From Pelecanus crispus (Eukaryota; Chordata; Aves; Pelecaniformes; Pelecanidae): DNA of 64,000 bases. The stretch spans positions 44,492,221-44,556,220 of the forward strand of contig NC_134643.1 in NCBI RefSeq assembly GCF_030463565.1, written 5' to 3'. The notes below the pieces were generated by a model that was not told the DNA's origin, made no database searches, and worked only from the letters and a program-made list of their open reading frames with translations. Position 1 is the stretch's first letter. Each line of letters opens with the position of its first letter. Positions 20,932-32,931 of the stretch are shown here, piece by piece. The translations under genes and the position numbers were made by a program.

Positions 20932-23900
20932 GTGGGGCATAATGCTTCCCCCAGTACACCTGTCCAGCATCAGAGTAAGGTAAATGCCAGATTTTCCAAC
21001 AGGAATCGTGGTAGGGAAGGTGATATAATGGTGGTCTTGTAAGTCTTCACCAAGAACTACAATGTTTGTCCATACTTTGAGATGTTAAGTTTGCCATAGG
21101 AAATCTTGCCTTTAAAATGCCTGTCAGTATCTCCTGAATTAGAGCAAATCACAGGAAATATAGGATAAATATGAAATATTTATGTGGTTACAGATAATGA
21201 AAATAATGTGGGCATTGTAGGAAGGCTTACTTGATATCAAAATTAGTTACGATGACTATCTGCAAAGACCAACAGGAAACCAAAAACATGGCTTGGATCA
21301 TTCACCTATACTGATAAGCAGTGAGGAATAACAGGCAATATTACGCAATAGTTGCAACTTAGATCTAGGTACAGGGAAGCAGATGGGTGGAGGTGGTATA
21401 GCTAGTACAGCAGGTATTATAAATTGTGGGTGATGCAAGCCAGCATTGAATGACTACAGTCTCAAAGCAAGAAGGAAGCAGACAGTAGATTGTGAGTCAG
21501 AAGTGCTCCTCCAGCTGCGGTGCAGCTCACGCTTGTTTAAGGTCAAATATCAAAGCTAGTCCCTGAAAATCTATCCATCTTTGTTTTCATGAAGTATTCT
21601 CTAAGTATTAATGTAGTCTTCTATTTTTTTAAAAACACCTATTGCTAACCTTTCACTCCTAACCATTTTCATGATTATTAAAAAAATTGTTCTTTTCTTC
21701 ACTGCTGTCTATATACACATTTGGCAGGGCAAGTTTTCTTCGTATCTCCCAAACTCTCTGTGCAGTAATTTCCATTGACTGCAGGGGTATCTGCTGGTGA
21801 TAGCAAAGCTGATTGACTTCAAAGTCTCTTACTGTTGTTGCCGCACTTGGCCAAGAGTCTGCTCATGACTGTAGCAGATGTTTCTAAGCCTTTTTTTTAA
21901 AGTTCCCTTTTTTTTTTTTTTAATAGACCAATGGGAACCTTATGGAGCAGTTTTTCACTACAATCCTGAAGTGAATGCCAGCATAGCTATGATTTTGAAA
22001 CCCTCTATCAGATCCACAGAGCTCATAAGAGGAAAGTTTCCCTTTCCAGCAGATGAAAGCATAGGTTTGCCACTCTGCCAGCTACCTGGTGGCAGATAAT
22101 CAGAAGACTCCTGTTTAGTCTCAGTTTCTTTATCTTAATGGGTTATTTTTTACAGTTTATTAGAAAATTTCACAGTAAGTTTATTCTCTGAATAAATTTT
22201 GGATGAAGGTTCTGAACAGTTCACACTTAGTATCAAGAGTCAGAACAGCTTTGATTAACCCACAAATATTGCCAACTTTCTTCTCATCTGATTAGGACTT
22301 ATAAATGTCTTCTTAGCATCATAAAATATTCCATCAGGATATTAAGGTGTATGTGTATTGGGAGAATTTTTTTCCAGGGGGATCTGTTTCAAACAGGTAC
22401 TCTCAAGAGCAGTAGTTACTGGAGAGAATTTATTAGTACCATTTTTGGGGGGAACAAAAACTAATTTAAGCCTTGGTCAAAATTTCAAATGGAGCAAAGC
22501 TGCTTCCATGAATAACATTAATAAAAACAGGCCAGGAATTCTGTTCCTCACCACTTGCACTGAAAGTAATGTTATCACTTAAGAGCTTAATCATGCATTC
22601 TAGAAATGTCTGGTTTTGTGGTGTCTACCTTAAGACATTTCTCCAGTAACTCTAGAGAGAGCTGGAACACTCTTAAATGCCCTGAGAAATGAGGGAAATG
22701 CTCCTTTGGCAATGCAGCACTCAAATCATGTACCTGTAATGTATTCTAAGACAGAAAGATATAGGGCAAGCAGGAGTTGAAATCATTAACTCACCATGGC
22801 CCACCAAAGGTGATACAAAGCCAGAAATCCTTTCCAAGACAGAAAGCCAGATAGGGAAGAGAGCAGAAGTGCAAGAGGGAAAAGGTAGCTGCCAGTGGCC
22901 AGAAGGATGCTGGAGAAGCCAGTGTGCCTGCTGTGGAGAGGGTTTGTAAATGAGAACCTGAGGAAACAAGGAAGAAAGGAAAGCAAAGCTGGCACTTTGA
23001 TTCTTAGGATGAGGATAATCTTGTAGACCAGTTTAGGTAGATTGAAATAACTGGGGGGTTTCCTTGTTAGCTGCAGTTAACAGCTGCTTTAAGAGTCTTC
23101 AGCATTTGTTGTTTGGTTCATTTACTTAGAAAGGAACAAATGGATTATCCAATTTTTTTTTCTTTTCCTCTTCCACCTTCCAAAGAGGAAGGCTGATGTT
23201 TTCATTAAGCTTTACCAGCTGGCTGTATGGTCAAGTCAGTAGGTCAGTATGTAAATACTTACATAGTGTGTTCAGTTGCTATTAGCCCTGTCTTATCCTT
23301 ACAAAATTGTTGTTTACATTTCCTAATCCTATAGTATTTATGCTTGATTCCTTTGAGCCAAATGCTTCATGATTAAATACAGTGTGTAACAAAGAGAAAT
23401 AATTATAATTTTTAACCCACACAGATATATAAACCATAGAAGTCCCTACTTGAGAGAGTACTGAGGCCCCATATAGACTTGGGAAGGTCATTGAGCCTCA
23501 TGGTTCCGCCTGACTATATTTTAATATATCTTACATACTTCACAAGTAAGTATAGTACTAAATTATGCATAAAGGTTTGCAACCATCTGATGGAAGGTGC
23601 TTCGTGTACAGCATGAATAAAATTATAAAAGATCTGGTGACTTCTATCAGTTCATGCATTCAAAACCATAAACTCCTGGCTGAGGTTTGAAGGGCCAAAC
23701 TGTTCAGAGGATAAAATGATATCCTTATTTAAAAGTTGTCCTCTTTGAAAAACTTCCCCAAACATTCAGCCAAAGCAGAAGGATTTCCTTTAGGAAGCCG
23801 GATGCACCTTTTTCTGTGACTGTAACTGGGCTTTGGATTATATATCTTTGGGAATTCCAAACTGTTAAGAAAAACAATAGCAGCTTACTCAGTAGCGTTA

Positions 23901-26900
23901 CATAATTGCAGATAGTATTAAATACTCGTTACATGTCTTACCTTGAGACTAATGGATTCACCTGACTTTTGTAATAACAAAAATAATGTCAGTAGAATTA
24001 TGTTGTGAACATGAGTCAGAGCTGAACAATTTGTCTCATCATCATCTGACAGATTGAAGATATTTTGTTACGCCAAACAGACACGCAGCATGCTTCTTAC
24101 TTGTATTATGAAAGTTCAACCCTGGCTTACCTGGGTTTATTAAATAAATCATAAAAGCCAGTTCAGGTACCTTCAGTATTTTAGTATTGTTGGCTGCTTT
24201 TTCAAGAGTTTTCTGTCCCTGGCTGGGGAAACTTTTCTGCTCAACCTGAAATCAGTGCGCACGAAATCGTGTGACTGTATCGGCACATTCAACCTCGTTC
24301 AGAAGTTGGCCTGGCTCACGTAAGCTATAGACACAGCTGTTACACCAGTGGGATGAAGCAGGGAAACAGCTCAGAACAGACCTCTGCAGTCTCTGGACCC
24401 CTGACATTTCCTGTTTGACCCTGGACACATGCAACAGCTTCCTTGTCGAAGATCATAGACCAGAAGGAGCAAACAAATCTCTTGGCTCCACTTTTGAGGC
24501 AGGTGTCCCCTCTCTTGATATTTCCTGTGGTCTGGGAGACACTGCCAGCTGTCTGATCAGTTCATGCGAGCAGTTTGTCTGAGGGCTGGGGGTACAGAAG
24601 GGGAGCAGCCTTCATGGGACTCGTTCTGGTATCAGATGCGATAAAGGAAAGGAAATTTATGCTGGGGTGTTGTGCTGTGAATGATTATCCCTGTTCAGTC
24701 TTGAGAACAAAAATTCACCTTGATATAACTGACAGATACCTTCTTTTATAAGGTGTCTTGGATTTCAGGTGTGTTTACTCTTGTTATATGTAATAAATAT
24801 TACATCTTTTTCTGGGATGTGGGGATTATTATACTGAATGCAAACATAGTGACTTACTTTGAGGTGCAGATCATTCATCTAACTCATAATTTCTGTAAAA
24901 AAGTTGATTGCTTGATGCTTTCAGAGTTGTGCTTTATAGCCAAATTGTCACCATTTTTAACCATTATTAGCTAAAGAAATGGTCCTGCCTTCAACATTTT
25001 GCTGCAACTGCCACTACTGTTGACAAGACTACTAAGAACTGTGTTTTGACCTTTGCTCTGTTTTCCCATTTTTTGCTCTCCCTTTCCACTTTTATCTCCT
25101 TATCTAACATCCCACTTCAAACATTGCCGTCTGTTTTTTTCCACAGCTCAGTTGTCTTCTAGCTTCCTCATAACTCTCTAACCTTTCCTGCACCACTTCA
25201 TCATTTCCCTTGTGTCAGGGCTTCAGTCATGATCTGCGTTCATCCTCCTGCATCCTGAATCCCCTACCTGACCGGCTTGAGGATGTCTAAGCTGATAAAT
25301 GTCTAAGCAGGAAAATTAGAAAGCTACAGGTCCTCTCTCTGTACAATGTTTAGCCTGACCCGTTTCTTTGCAATCCCTTTCTAGATATGTCTCTATCAGC
25401 TTCATGTAACCAAGTGAAGATATGTGTCCCTTGTTTCTGTCAGCCATATCTTTTTACTTACTGCTTTCTCTATCCTGCCAACAATACTTCTGTCCCTCAT
25501 GCCAGGCAGTCTGGTATTGTCTTTGACTTCATGTAACCCCAGGTTATAGCCACTACTTGCAACTCCTCCACCCCTCGTTTCTCACAGATATGCCTTCTTT
25601 GTTTGGGCACTATTCACACATATCTCAGTCATCCTCATTCCTTCTTTGGATTCTCCCTGGCAGCCCTGTTTGATGGTCACTTGGCTCCCCACCCCAGAGC
25701 TACAGAGGACAATCCCACCAAACTCCTACTGCCAGCGTGATGCCTAACAAGGCGCTCTTCTTTGCAGCTTCCAGCTTTGCCCTTTCCCCACAGTTATGCG
25801 CTGTTCCTCCCTTTACAGAATCCTTGTGGGCCCAGACACCTTCTGCCTGCAGTGCCATCCCCTGCCTGTCCAGCTCCGCCACCAGCACCTGCATCTGGTG
25901 CCAGTTTGCGCATGTTGTCCACAGATGCTTTATCCTGTGCTTTCCTGCTTGCATGGAAAACACTACTGAAGCTTAGCTGTTAAATACTCTTTTCCCCTGA
26001 TATCATTCATAAAACCCACATTCATCGTGAGGTACGCTAAAGGCTTTTAAGCAAAAAATGTAGCTAAGTGATTTCTAAGGATAGCAGATGATTGTTTATT
26101 TATCTCTTGCTTAGAATTAGCATGAGAGAAAACAAAAAAAGGAAGACCAGACTTGCAACCAGGCTTGTAACCACATTCTTACCTATGGAGTAGTATTATT
26201 GTTTTCCTCCATTACCTTTCCTGATTCCTGCAAATGATCTTGTAGATTCTTCTTTGTATCTTTGGTAGACCAGAAGCACTTCTGGGTTTTGTCATTGTAA
26301 AAATTCTAGCCAAATGGGGTTCTGAAGTTGATGGCCCTGACCTGGTACTAGCTTAAAAGTCGTAATATAATGAATAATTATTTTGAAAGAGTAATAATTA
26401 TTTTGAAAGAGTAACACCAGCTTCACATCATTGTTTCCAAACCCTGATGGTTATGTATTACAGATGACTCTCTCCTAGTAAGCTTGCTTACTTATTACTT
26501 TTAGGGTTTCTGTGCTGGGAAAATGGGTTGCAAAAGAGACTGTGGGTATCATGACCTCATCATTTGTATTCAAAAGAAGAACAGCAAGATTACCATAATG
26601 CATTACTTCACAAAATTATAACCCTGAGAAGTAATAAGATTCAATTACATTTTTTTGGCAAAGTCCTTTTTAAGAAAGTATCTGTCTCATGACTCTAGTT
26701 TATTCTTTGTCTTGATCAGTGGTTAACGGTCCTCATGAGGATTTTTCATCTCCTCAAACCTTGCAAAAGATAAATCCCTCTTTTCCTGTGGTCCGCTTCA
26801 GTCTTTGCATATGTGCACTTTCTAAAGCGTTAACTGTTAACAGTTGTGCCTAAGAAACCTAAATTCCTTACGCAGCCACAGTGTTTTATGATGCAGGAGA

Positions 26901-28326
26901 ACAAATGTGGACCGCACAAGGAGCTTTCTTCCCCTTTGCTCTGCACGAGACCTGAAATGTCACACCGAACAAGAATATTCCACTTGTTGAAGCAGAGTGG
27001 TGGATCCTGTGGGCTGAATTGTCTAAAACGCAGAGCAGTTACCTTTGTGCAGTCTTGCATAATGCCCATGGCAGCTACTGTTAATGGTGGCAAAACCAAA
27101 GACAAGATAAGCAGAGGATGCTGAAATGGGTTTGCTGATCCTCTGTACACGAATTTCAAAACTCTGGACATTCCTAAACCAGGTCAGACTCACTCCTACA
27201 AACTACAAACAAGAATGGGATAGTTTATAAGTCAATATAGAGAGTTGAATTTTTAACTACTGTGTCAATGTGATCTTTGTAAGTAAAAGATAGGGGATGA
27301 TACTGTGTATTACAGTTTTATTCTGCAAAATAATTTCAAAGGGTGATTTAAGAGGATCCTTTTAGTCTGCTTCTCATTTACTCTGTTTTCTTTTCAATGC
27401 TTTTTCTAACTCTTGCCATCCTTAATTTGAGAACTTAAAAGTCTGGAAGACTCTTATTTTCTCTTGGGCTTACATCTATAGTGTTAATCGTACATACTAT
27501 TCAGGGAAGGCATAGTTAATAGCATGTAGGCTATTAGTGGCAGAATAGGATTCAGGTCATCCTATCTCTCTATGTTTTATTTTGGAAGAGGTAACAAGAA
27601 AAACATGTGCAGCATTTTTGTCCATAATGCTGGGTGATAAAATCCCATAGGATTTTAATGGTGTGGCATTTCTGCACATTTTTTTCCTTATATCACAGTT
27701 TAAAATGGGGTCCCCTGCCATAGACTCTCAAAGGAATTTACAGTTGTCCTTTTAAGTAAGCATTTATGCTGCTCAGCAATTTGGACTGTCCATTGTGACT
27801 CATTTTATAGCCTGCTCTGCTTGCCTATCTGTCTTGTATTTCCATGTACAAGGATTTGAGGTTGCCAGCAAGAATACTTCTATGAGCAATAAGCAGAAGT
27901 GATGTGTTGGACATGGACTTCATGGAGGTTTAAATGTTTTTAGAAAGGGAAGTGTTAACTTTGAATAGATGACGTTAGCACCACCACCAAGAAAGAAAGA
28001 AAAAAAAAAAAGAACTCTGAAAAGCTGTATTGACTAAATCTTCTAACAATGCTTGTGATTTTCCTATATCCTGCTCTGTGTTTTTGTATGGATTTTTCAT
28101 AGCACAGACAGACGTTACCCACACTGTGATTCAGCGTCTGTTCCTAGCCACGCTCTTGCACGATTTTAACCTGATTTCACGGGAGGAACAGGGAATGAAA
28201 CACCGTAGCTCATGGTTGTCAGCAGTGAAAAATAGCCAGGAATCAGACAAACAGCTTCATTGCTGAGATTATTTCCGGGATAAAAACTCTTCCAACAGCT
28301 GTTTGCTTTGGCCACTACTCAGGTCC
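20932..28326. other. 5' flank of NAV3, no gene recognised
   Basis: AT-rich non-coding DNA upstream of the NAV3 exon. Two spots look slightly unusual: a T-run plus TAATAG acceptor-like site at 21908-21926 followed by an open stretch, and a pyrimidine-rich, more GC-rich block at about 25030-25970. Neither could be assigned. Confidence 0.5.
26373..26412. repeat. 20-bp exact tandem duplication
   Basis: AATAATTATTTTGAAAGAGT occurs twice, head to tail, without mismatch. Probably replication slippage. Confidence 0.9.
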
Positions 28327-28384
28327 TTTTTTTTTTTTTTTTTTTTAAATCAGAAAAAAAAAAGAAGAGGTTTGTTTTTTTTTA
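28327..28384. repeat. T-run / A-run low-complexity block upstream of NAV3
   Basis: A run of about 20 T, then TAAATCAG, about 10 A, a short purine stretch and another T-run. The T and A runs could fold together. It marks the left edge of the more GC-rich NAV3 leader area. Confidence 0.8.
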
Positions 28385-28708
28385 AGATGTGGGCTGGTTA
28401 TTTATGTAGTCAGGAAGAGGTCTCTGCTTCCAGTGTTGTGGTCTCGGAGCTGTTTTGACAGTTGGAGTACGGGGAGGTTTCATCTCTTCTCTCCCTCCTT
28501 CTCTCCCATCCTTCATTCACTTAACGCACAGACCTGGAATGCTGTAGGAAGAAGAGAAAGCGAATTTATGAGTTCTTTAATCCCAGACAGGCAGCTCTGT
28601 GGCAGTTACCTTCAAGAAAAGTTCACGCCCCAAAGGAGTGTTTAGTCTTACAGAGCCACTGACTCACTGAGCAGTGCGTGTGAGTGGCTGCGCGGGAGAA
28701 GCGGAGAG

Positions 28709-28759
28709 ATGAAGGAAAAGTTTTGCTTCCTTGTGAAACTCATAATATTATTGTTTTAA
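28709..28759 (+). other. Upstream ORF 1 in NAV3 leader (16 codons)
   Basis: ATG in context GAGAGATGA, 16 codons and TAA, ending 129 bases before the NAV3 ATG. It counts only if transcription starts upstream of it. Confidence 0.4.
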
Positions 28760-28775
28760 GACATTTTTTGAAAAG

Positions 28776-28796
28776 ATGACTGCTACTTTTGTTTAA
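28776..28796 (+). other. Upstream ORF 2 in NAV3 leader (6 codons)
   Basis: ATG in context AAAAGATGA, six codons and TAA, ending 92 bases before the NAV3 ATG, which leaves room for reinitiation. Confidence 0.4.
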
Positions 28797-28888
28797 AGTA
28801 TTTGTTCTGGAATTGCTGAAGCTGGAGTCTACCAGACTGAGGTCAGGAGCATTTTCTTTGGCAGAAAGAAGATACTTTTATAGAAGCC

Positions 28889-29131
28889 ATGCCTGTACTT
28901 GGGGTTGCCTCCAAGCTAAGACAGCCAGCCGTAGGGTCAAAGCCTGTTCACACTGCCCTCCCGATACCCAACCTTGGCTCCGCCGGCTCGCAGCAGTGCT
29001 CACCAAAGTCTTTGGAGCTTACTGGGGCGGAGAGCTCAATGCTTTCTTGTCAGCTTACGTTAAAGTCAACCTGCGATTTTGGAGAGAGGAGAGCACTTCA
29101 AGGAAAAACCCAGGAGATCGAAGATAGCAAG
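28889..29131 (+). CDS. NAV3: NAV3 (neuron navigator 3) first coding exon
   Basis: 81 codons from ATG (GAAGCCATGC, a good Kozak context) to a splice donor, ending in phase 0. The protein opens MPVLGVASKLRQPAVGSKPV, then HTALPIPNLG, and ends ...EIEDSK. I recognise this as the N-terminus of vertebrate NAV3, whose first exon, as I recall it, also encodes 81 residues ending EDSK. The segment lies before the calponin-homology domain, which begins in later exons (IYTDWANHYL). Navigators are UNC-53 relatives: microtubule plus-end-associated proteins with coiled coils and a C-terminal AAA+ domain, acting in neurite outgrowth and cell migration. No frameshift or stop is present. If the intron were retained, the frame would stop at 29155. 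The rest of the gene is outside the window. Confidence 0.94.
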
Positions 29132-29137
29132 GTTAGT
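29132..29137 (+). other. NAV3: NAV3 exon 1 splice donor
   Basis: CAAG|GTTAGT: the last codon AAG is complete, so the intron is phase 0. It matches the donor consensus except T at +3. Confidence 0.9.
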
Positions 29138-32100
29138 TGTAAACTTTACCTGTGAATAGCAATTCTTAGAATATGTTGATTTGCTCAGACAAAAATCTGA
29201 TAGAAACCTACTGCATGCAGAACTCGGGGGGGTAACTGGGTAAATAGACTTTTGCTGTCATCAGTGAACTCGCATAGCAGCCTTGGAAACTTGTTTTGCT
29301 CAGTGTTGCTGTTTGAATAAATATTCTGTTTGTAAATGTTAGTGTAAAATGCTTCACAGATGCATTTTGATAAGGATCAGTAGAATTGTAAGTAGAGAAA
29401 AATCATTCTGGCACCCAGTAAGTAGAGCAGTGACATGACAGTACTTTTAAAAAAAAAAAAAAAATCTTGGCTGCTTCATGTTATATTATGAAGTTTAAAA
29501 AGAGCTCTCACGCCCACACCTATTCCCACAGGGAGGGTCTTTCAAAATAAAAACAAGTAATTGATTTTCTTTTCACTTTTCAAATGATCTGGCTACTCTT
29601 GCTCCAGAACTGCTGAACCAGAAAAACAGCTTCTCAGTGAAAAGTACCTGTGTTTTTCTCTTCTGCAAAATAGCTTCTTCCTAGCCCCTATCTAGCTCTG
29701 ATTCATTGTGATTTTTTAAAAAGAGGTTTGTCTGAAGGAGGATGCCACGATGTTTTTTAGACTGCTTAGCGTTTTTTCTTTTGTAAGGAGGTTCTTTCTG
29801 TGTCTTAATTAACAATTAAAAAAACTGATGCTTGATTTTCTACTAGCCTTTCTGCTGTAGTTGAAAACATTTTTCATGCTTTGAACATGAATATTGAGTA
29901 CCTTTTTGTCAGTAGTATATATTCCTGCAGATTTTTCAGTCAGTGCATTACGGCTGCATGTGTGGTTTAACAGCTTCAGTAAGCAGTGTTATGTGAGGTT
30001 ACTTTCCCTTGCTTTTCTAGTACTTTTGGTTTGTGGAACTGATTACCACACTGGGATTAAACATATATTTGTAGTTGTTTCTTATTTAGTTTGAGGACAC
30101 TTGAGTGTCATCAGAGTTGTTAAAGTGGCAAGATACGCATAATATATGTACTTGGTTTTCCTTTGTTTTTAGTTACTGGGTTAATTCAGTATTATTGAAG
30201 AAAGTTGGTTTTGTGGTTAAAGCACAGAGTTGGGATTCTGAACATTTGGTTTCCTTTTTGATCCCTGCCACATATTTCCCCATGAGATTTTGGTCATGTC
30301 ACTTAATTTTTCCCTTGGAGTTTTTTGTATCACCTCTCCCTGCCTTCCAAAGAGGATGCATTGAGGGTCTCAGACTTGCTATATAGAAATATAAGAAGGA
30401 GCAGATTGTTCATCTCTTCATTACCAGAAGTGATGAACAGTCTTCTTCTATGACATGAGTGTGACATGAAGATAATAATGCAACTTTTCAACACAACGCA
30501 ATTCCTGCTTGCTTGCTTATTTTTAATAAAAATATTCTTTATGTTTCCTCCTTAATGTTCTTCAATGGATATGGCATGAAAAGTAAATTAGATTTGCAAG
30601 TACTATACTCAGAAGAAATAATACAGTTACATTGCCTACTGAGAGATGTTTCTTGAATCTTTAAAAAAGTGTGGAGAAACATATAAAGTCCAACATTCCC
30701 AGTAAAGCTTAGTGGCAGCTCTTTGCCTGATTTTCTTCCAGGTACATTTTTTTGAAGGATGCTCTTTTATTCACTCATATTACTATTTTAAGCAAGTTTC
30801 ATGAAATCTTTCTGCCAAAGTAGTTTGGGCTATAAGGTGGGTGGTTATGATGAAGAAATTATTTTTAGGCTTTTCTTACTAGTAAACTTCAAGGTATCAG
30901 TCTAAAAATATCGAGTGCTATTTTTCTTCATCAGTGATGGAGATCCATGCCACCCTGTTTCCAAGTGCCAGGTAGCCTCAGCAGTATGTCCAGGTTATCT
31001 AAGCAGTAGTTCTAAGCACAGATTTGAGGGAGTTTTTAGGGTTAATGTCTCTTCAGGTTCGCTTAAAAGATGCAAGTTCTGCATTACAGATTGTGTTGTC
31101 CCAAAGCTTGACCATTTGTGAGTGCTGTTTCCAATAGGCCTTTGGTTGATTTCTTTGGTTAGCAAACATATTAATCAAACATGTGATATTCCTGTGTGGC
31201 TCTGTGGTATACAATGCTGTACGTTTGGAATGTTTCATTATAACAGTGATCAGATAAAAGGTCTTTCAATCAAAATGTAATGAATACCTAGTCTGAGTTT
31301 CCAACTGAGAGTAAAAGCTGCCTACATAGCATACTGCTTGTATGCTTATGTTATATCATTGGATATAAGGCAGCACTGATTTTTGAGGGAAAAGTGATGG
31401 ATATCTGTCTGCAAAAGACAATGGAATATATGAATTAATCATCTCATTAACTTTTTCCCTTGGCTGCTGGATTGCAGCCTTTAGCGTTGCTTTCTTTGGT
31501 ATTTTACATATGCTGCACTGTGGGTCACCAGCTTTCTCATCCTGTCTGGGACGCACTTAAATTTACACATGTAGTCACTGTGACATATCCTGTTGCTATC
31601 TATAAGTACTACGGATTCCAAGATAGATTTGGGTTATACATGTCAATACAGTAGGTCATTGCCACCCAGCTGTTTCCTCTATGGCCTTCAGTTTCACCAC
31701 ACCTGATTGTTCAAGACTTTTGACACTTGTGTTGGCTTTCTCGCACAACTGCCCTGCCAAGGCTGGTTAGGAATACAGCTGCAAGCATCAGTTCTCTTTT
31801 CCCTAGGCGTCTCTCCCATCTCACATGATTTTGCTGCACTTGCATATGTAGTCTTGGTTGTTTGCTTTTTTGTGGACAAGATACAGGTTGAAGTTTAATA
31901 AAAGTGTTGTTATTATTTGAATAAAAACTGGTAGAAAAAGTTTGAGGTGATTATGTTCAACTTTTTTCTTAATTGGATAGAACACAGTTAAGCCTAGGAA
32001 AGCAAATAATAAGTTGCTACTGATTTAAATTATTCTGTGGGTAATTTATTCAACTACACTTTTGTTCAAAATTTTAATAATTTGTGCTTTGGTACCTAAC

Positions 32101-32485
32101 TCACATAAGGGTCCGTCTGCTTTCTTGCTAAACACACTAATGTTTAAACTGACTGCATGAACACTTATGATGTGAATAGTCATGCAAAATATTTGAACGC
32201 AAGCATTCAGAGCACATTCTTTTTCCCTGAGTATCATATAGACAAAAGTTTATTCCTATATATGTACACAGGAAAGGAATCCAGCTGCTGGATTCATGAG
32301 GTGAAATGCTGGCTCTCTTTGAAGCAGATGGAGTTTTGCTGTTCAGTTGGAGTGTTTTTATGCAAACCCACGTCTGAAAACACCAATATCTCTTGTAATA
32401 TTTTTCTAACTGTGGGTACAGTATTATTTATATTTCTGTGCCACCACTTTTATATTGCTTGCTAAATTAATAAGACCAAACTTAT
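29138..32485 (+). other. NAV3: NAV3 intron 1, proximal part
   Basis: Non-coding DNA with an A-run at about 29449-29463 and otherwise no named element. No exon encoding the next NAV3 segment (IYTDWANHYL) was found here. Confidence 0.7.
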
Positions 32486-32592
32486 CACAGAATCATAGAA
32501 TCGTTTATGTTGGAAAAGACCTTTAAGACCATCCAGTCCAACCATTAACCTAACACTACCAAGTCCACCACTAAACCAGTTTAGGGTAGAGT
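32486..32592 (-). mobile_element. CR1 LINE 3' fragment, first of an adjacent pair
   Basis: On the + strand CACAGAATCATAGAATCG leads into GTTGGAAAAGACCTTTAAGA and CCATCCAGTCCAACCATTAA, the complement of a CR1 3' end. The match fades after CTAAACCAGTTTAGGG. Orientation is opposite to NAV3. Confidence 0.9.
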
Positions 32593-32645
32593 AATAATGT
32601 TTCCTGGCTTGGTGGCTGGATTATTTTTTAATGAAAGTAAAAACT

Positions 32646-32931
32646 AGGAATCATTAAGGTTGTAAAGGACCTCTAAGATAATCAGTCCAACCATCAACCC
32701 AACACCACGATGCCCACTAAACCGTGTCCCAAAGTGCCATGTCTACACATTTTTTGAACACCTCCAGGGATGGTGACTCCACCACCTCTCTGGGCAGCCT
32801 GTTCCAATGCCTGACCACCCTTTCCGTAAAGAAATTTTTCCTAATATCCAGTCTAAACCTCCCTGGCCGCAGCTTGAGCCCATTTCCTCTCATCCTATCA
32901 CTAACTACTTTGGAGAAGAGACCAACACCCA
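32646..32931 (-). mobile_element. CR1 LINE 3' fragment, second of the pair
   Basis: It starts AGGAATCATTAAGGTTG, without the terminal octamers, and continues into the ORF2 tail. About 70 codons stay open on the minus strand (32717-32932), with the same [20 protein letters not shown] segment as the copy at 10.9 kb. It is 5'-truncated near 32931. Confidence 0.9.

Larger units (their letters stand above)
28640..28888 (+). promoter_or_regulatory. NAV3: Putative NAV3 promoter and 5' leader
   Basis: The DNA just before the NAV3 start codon is richer in CpG than its surroundings (GTGCGTGTG, GCTGCGCGGGAGAAGCGGAG). A consensus AP-1 site TGACTCA is at 28660-28666. There is no convincing TATA box. Two ATG-initiated upstream ORFs fall inside it. 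The transcription start is not determinable by eye; the left limit is my estimate. Confidence 0.45.

Noticed and set aside
28789..29127. A second frame open for 112 codons across the NAV3 exon
   Set aside because: Starts at a non-ATG codon and is out of frame with the recognised NAV3 N-terminus; it is a shadow.
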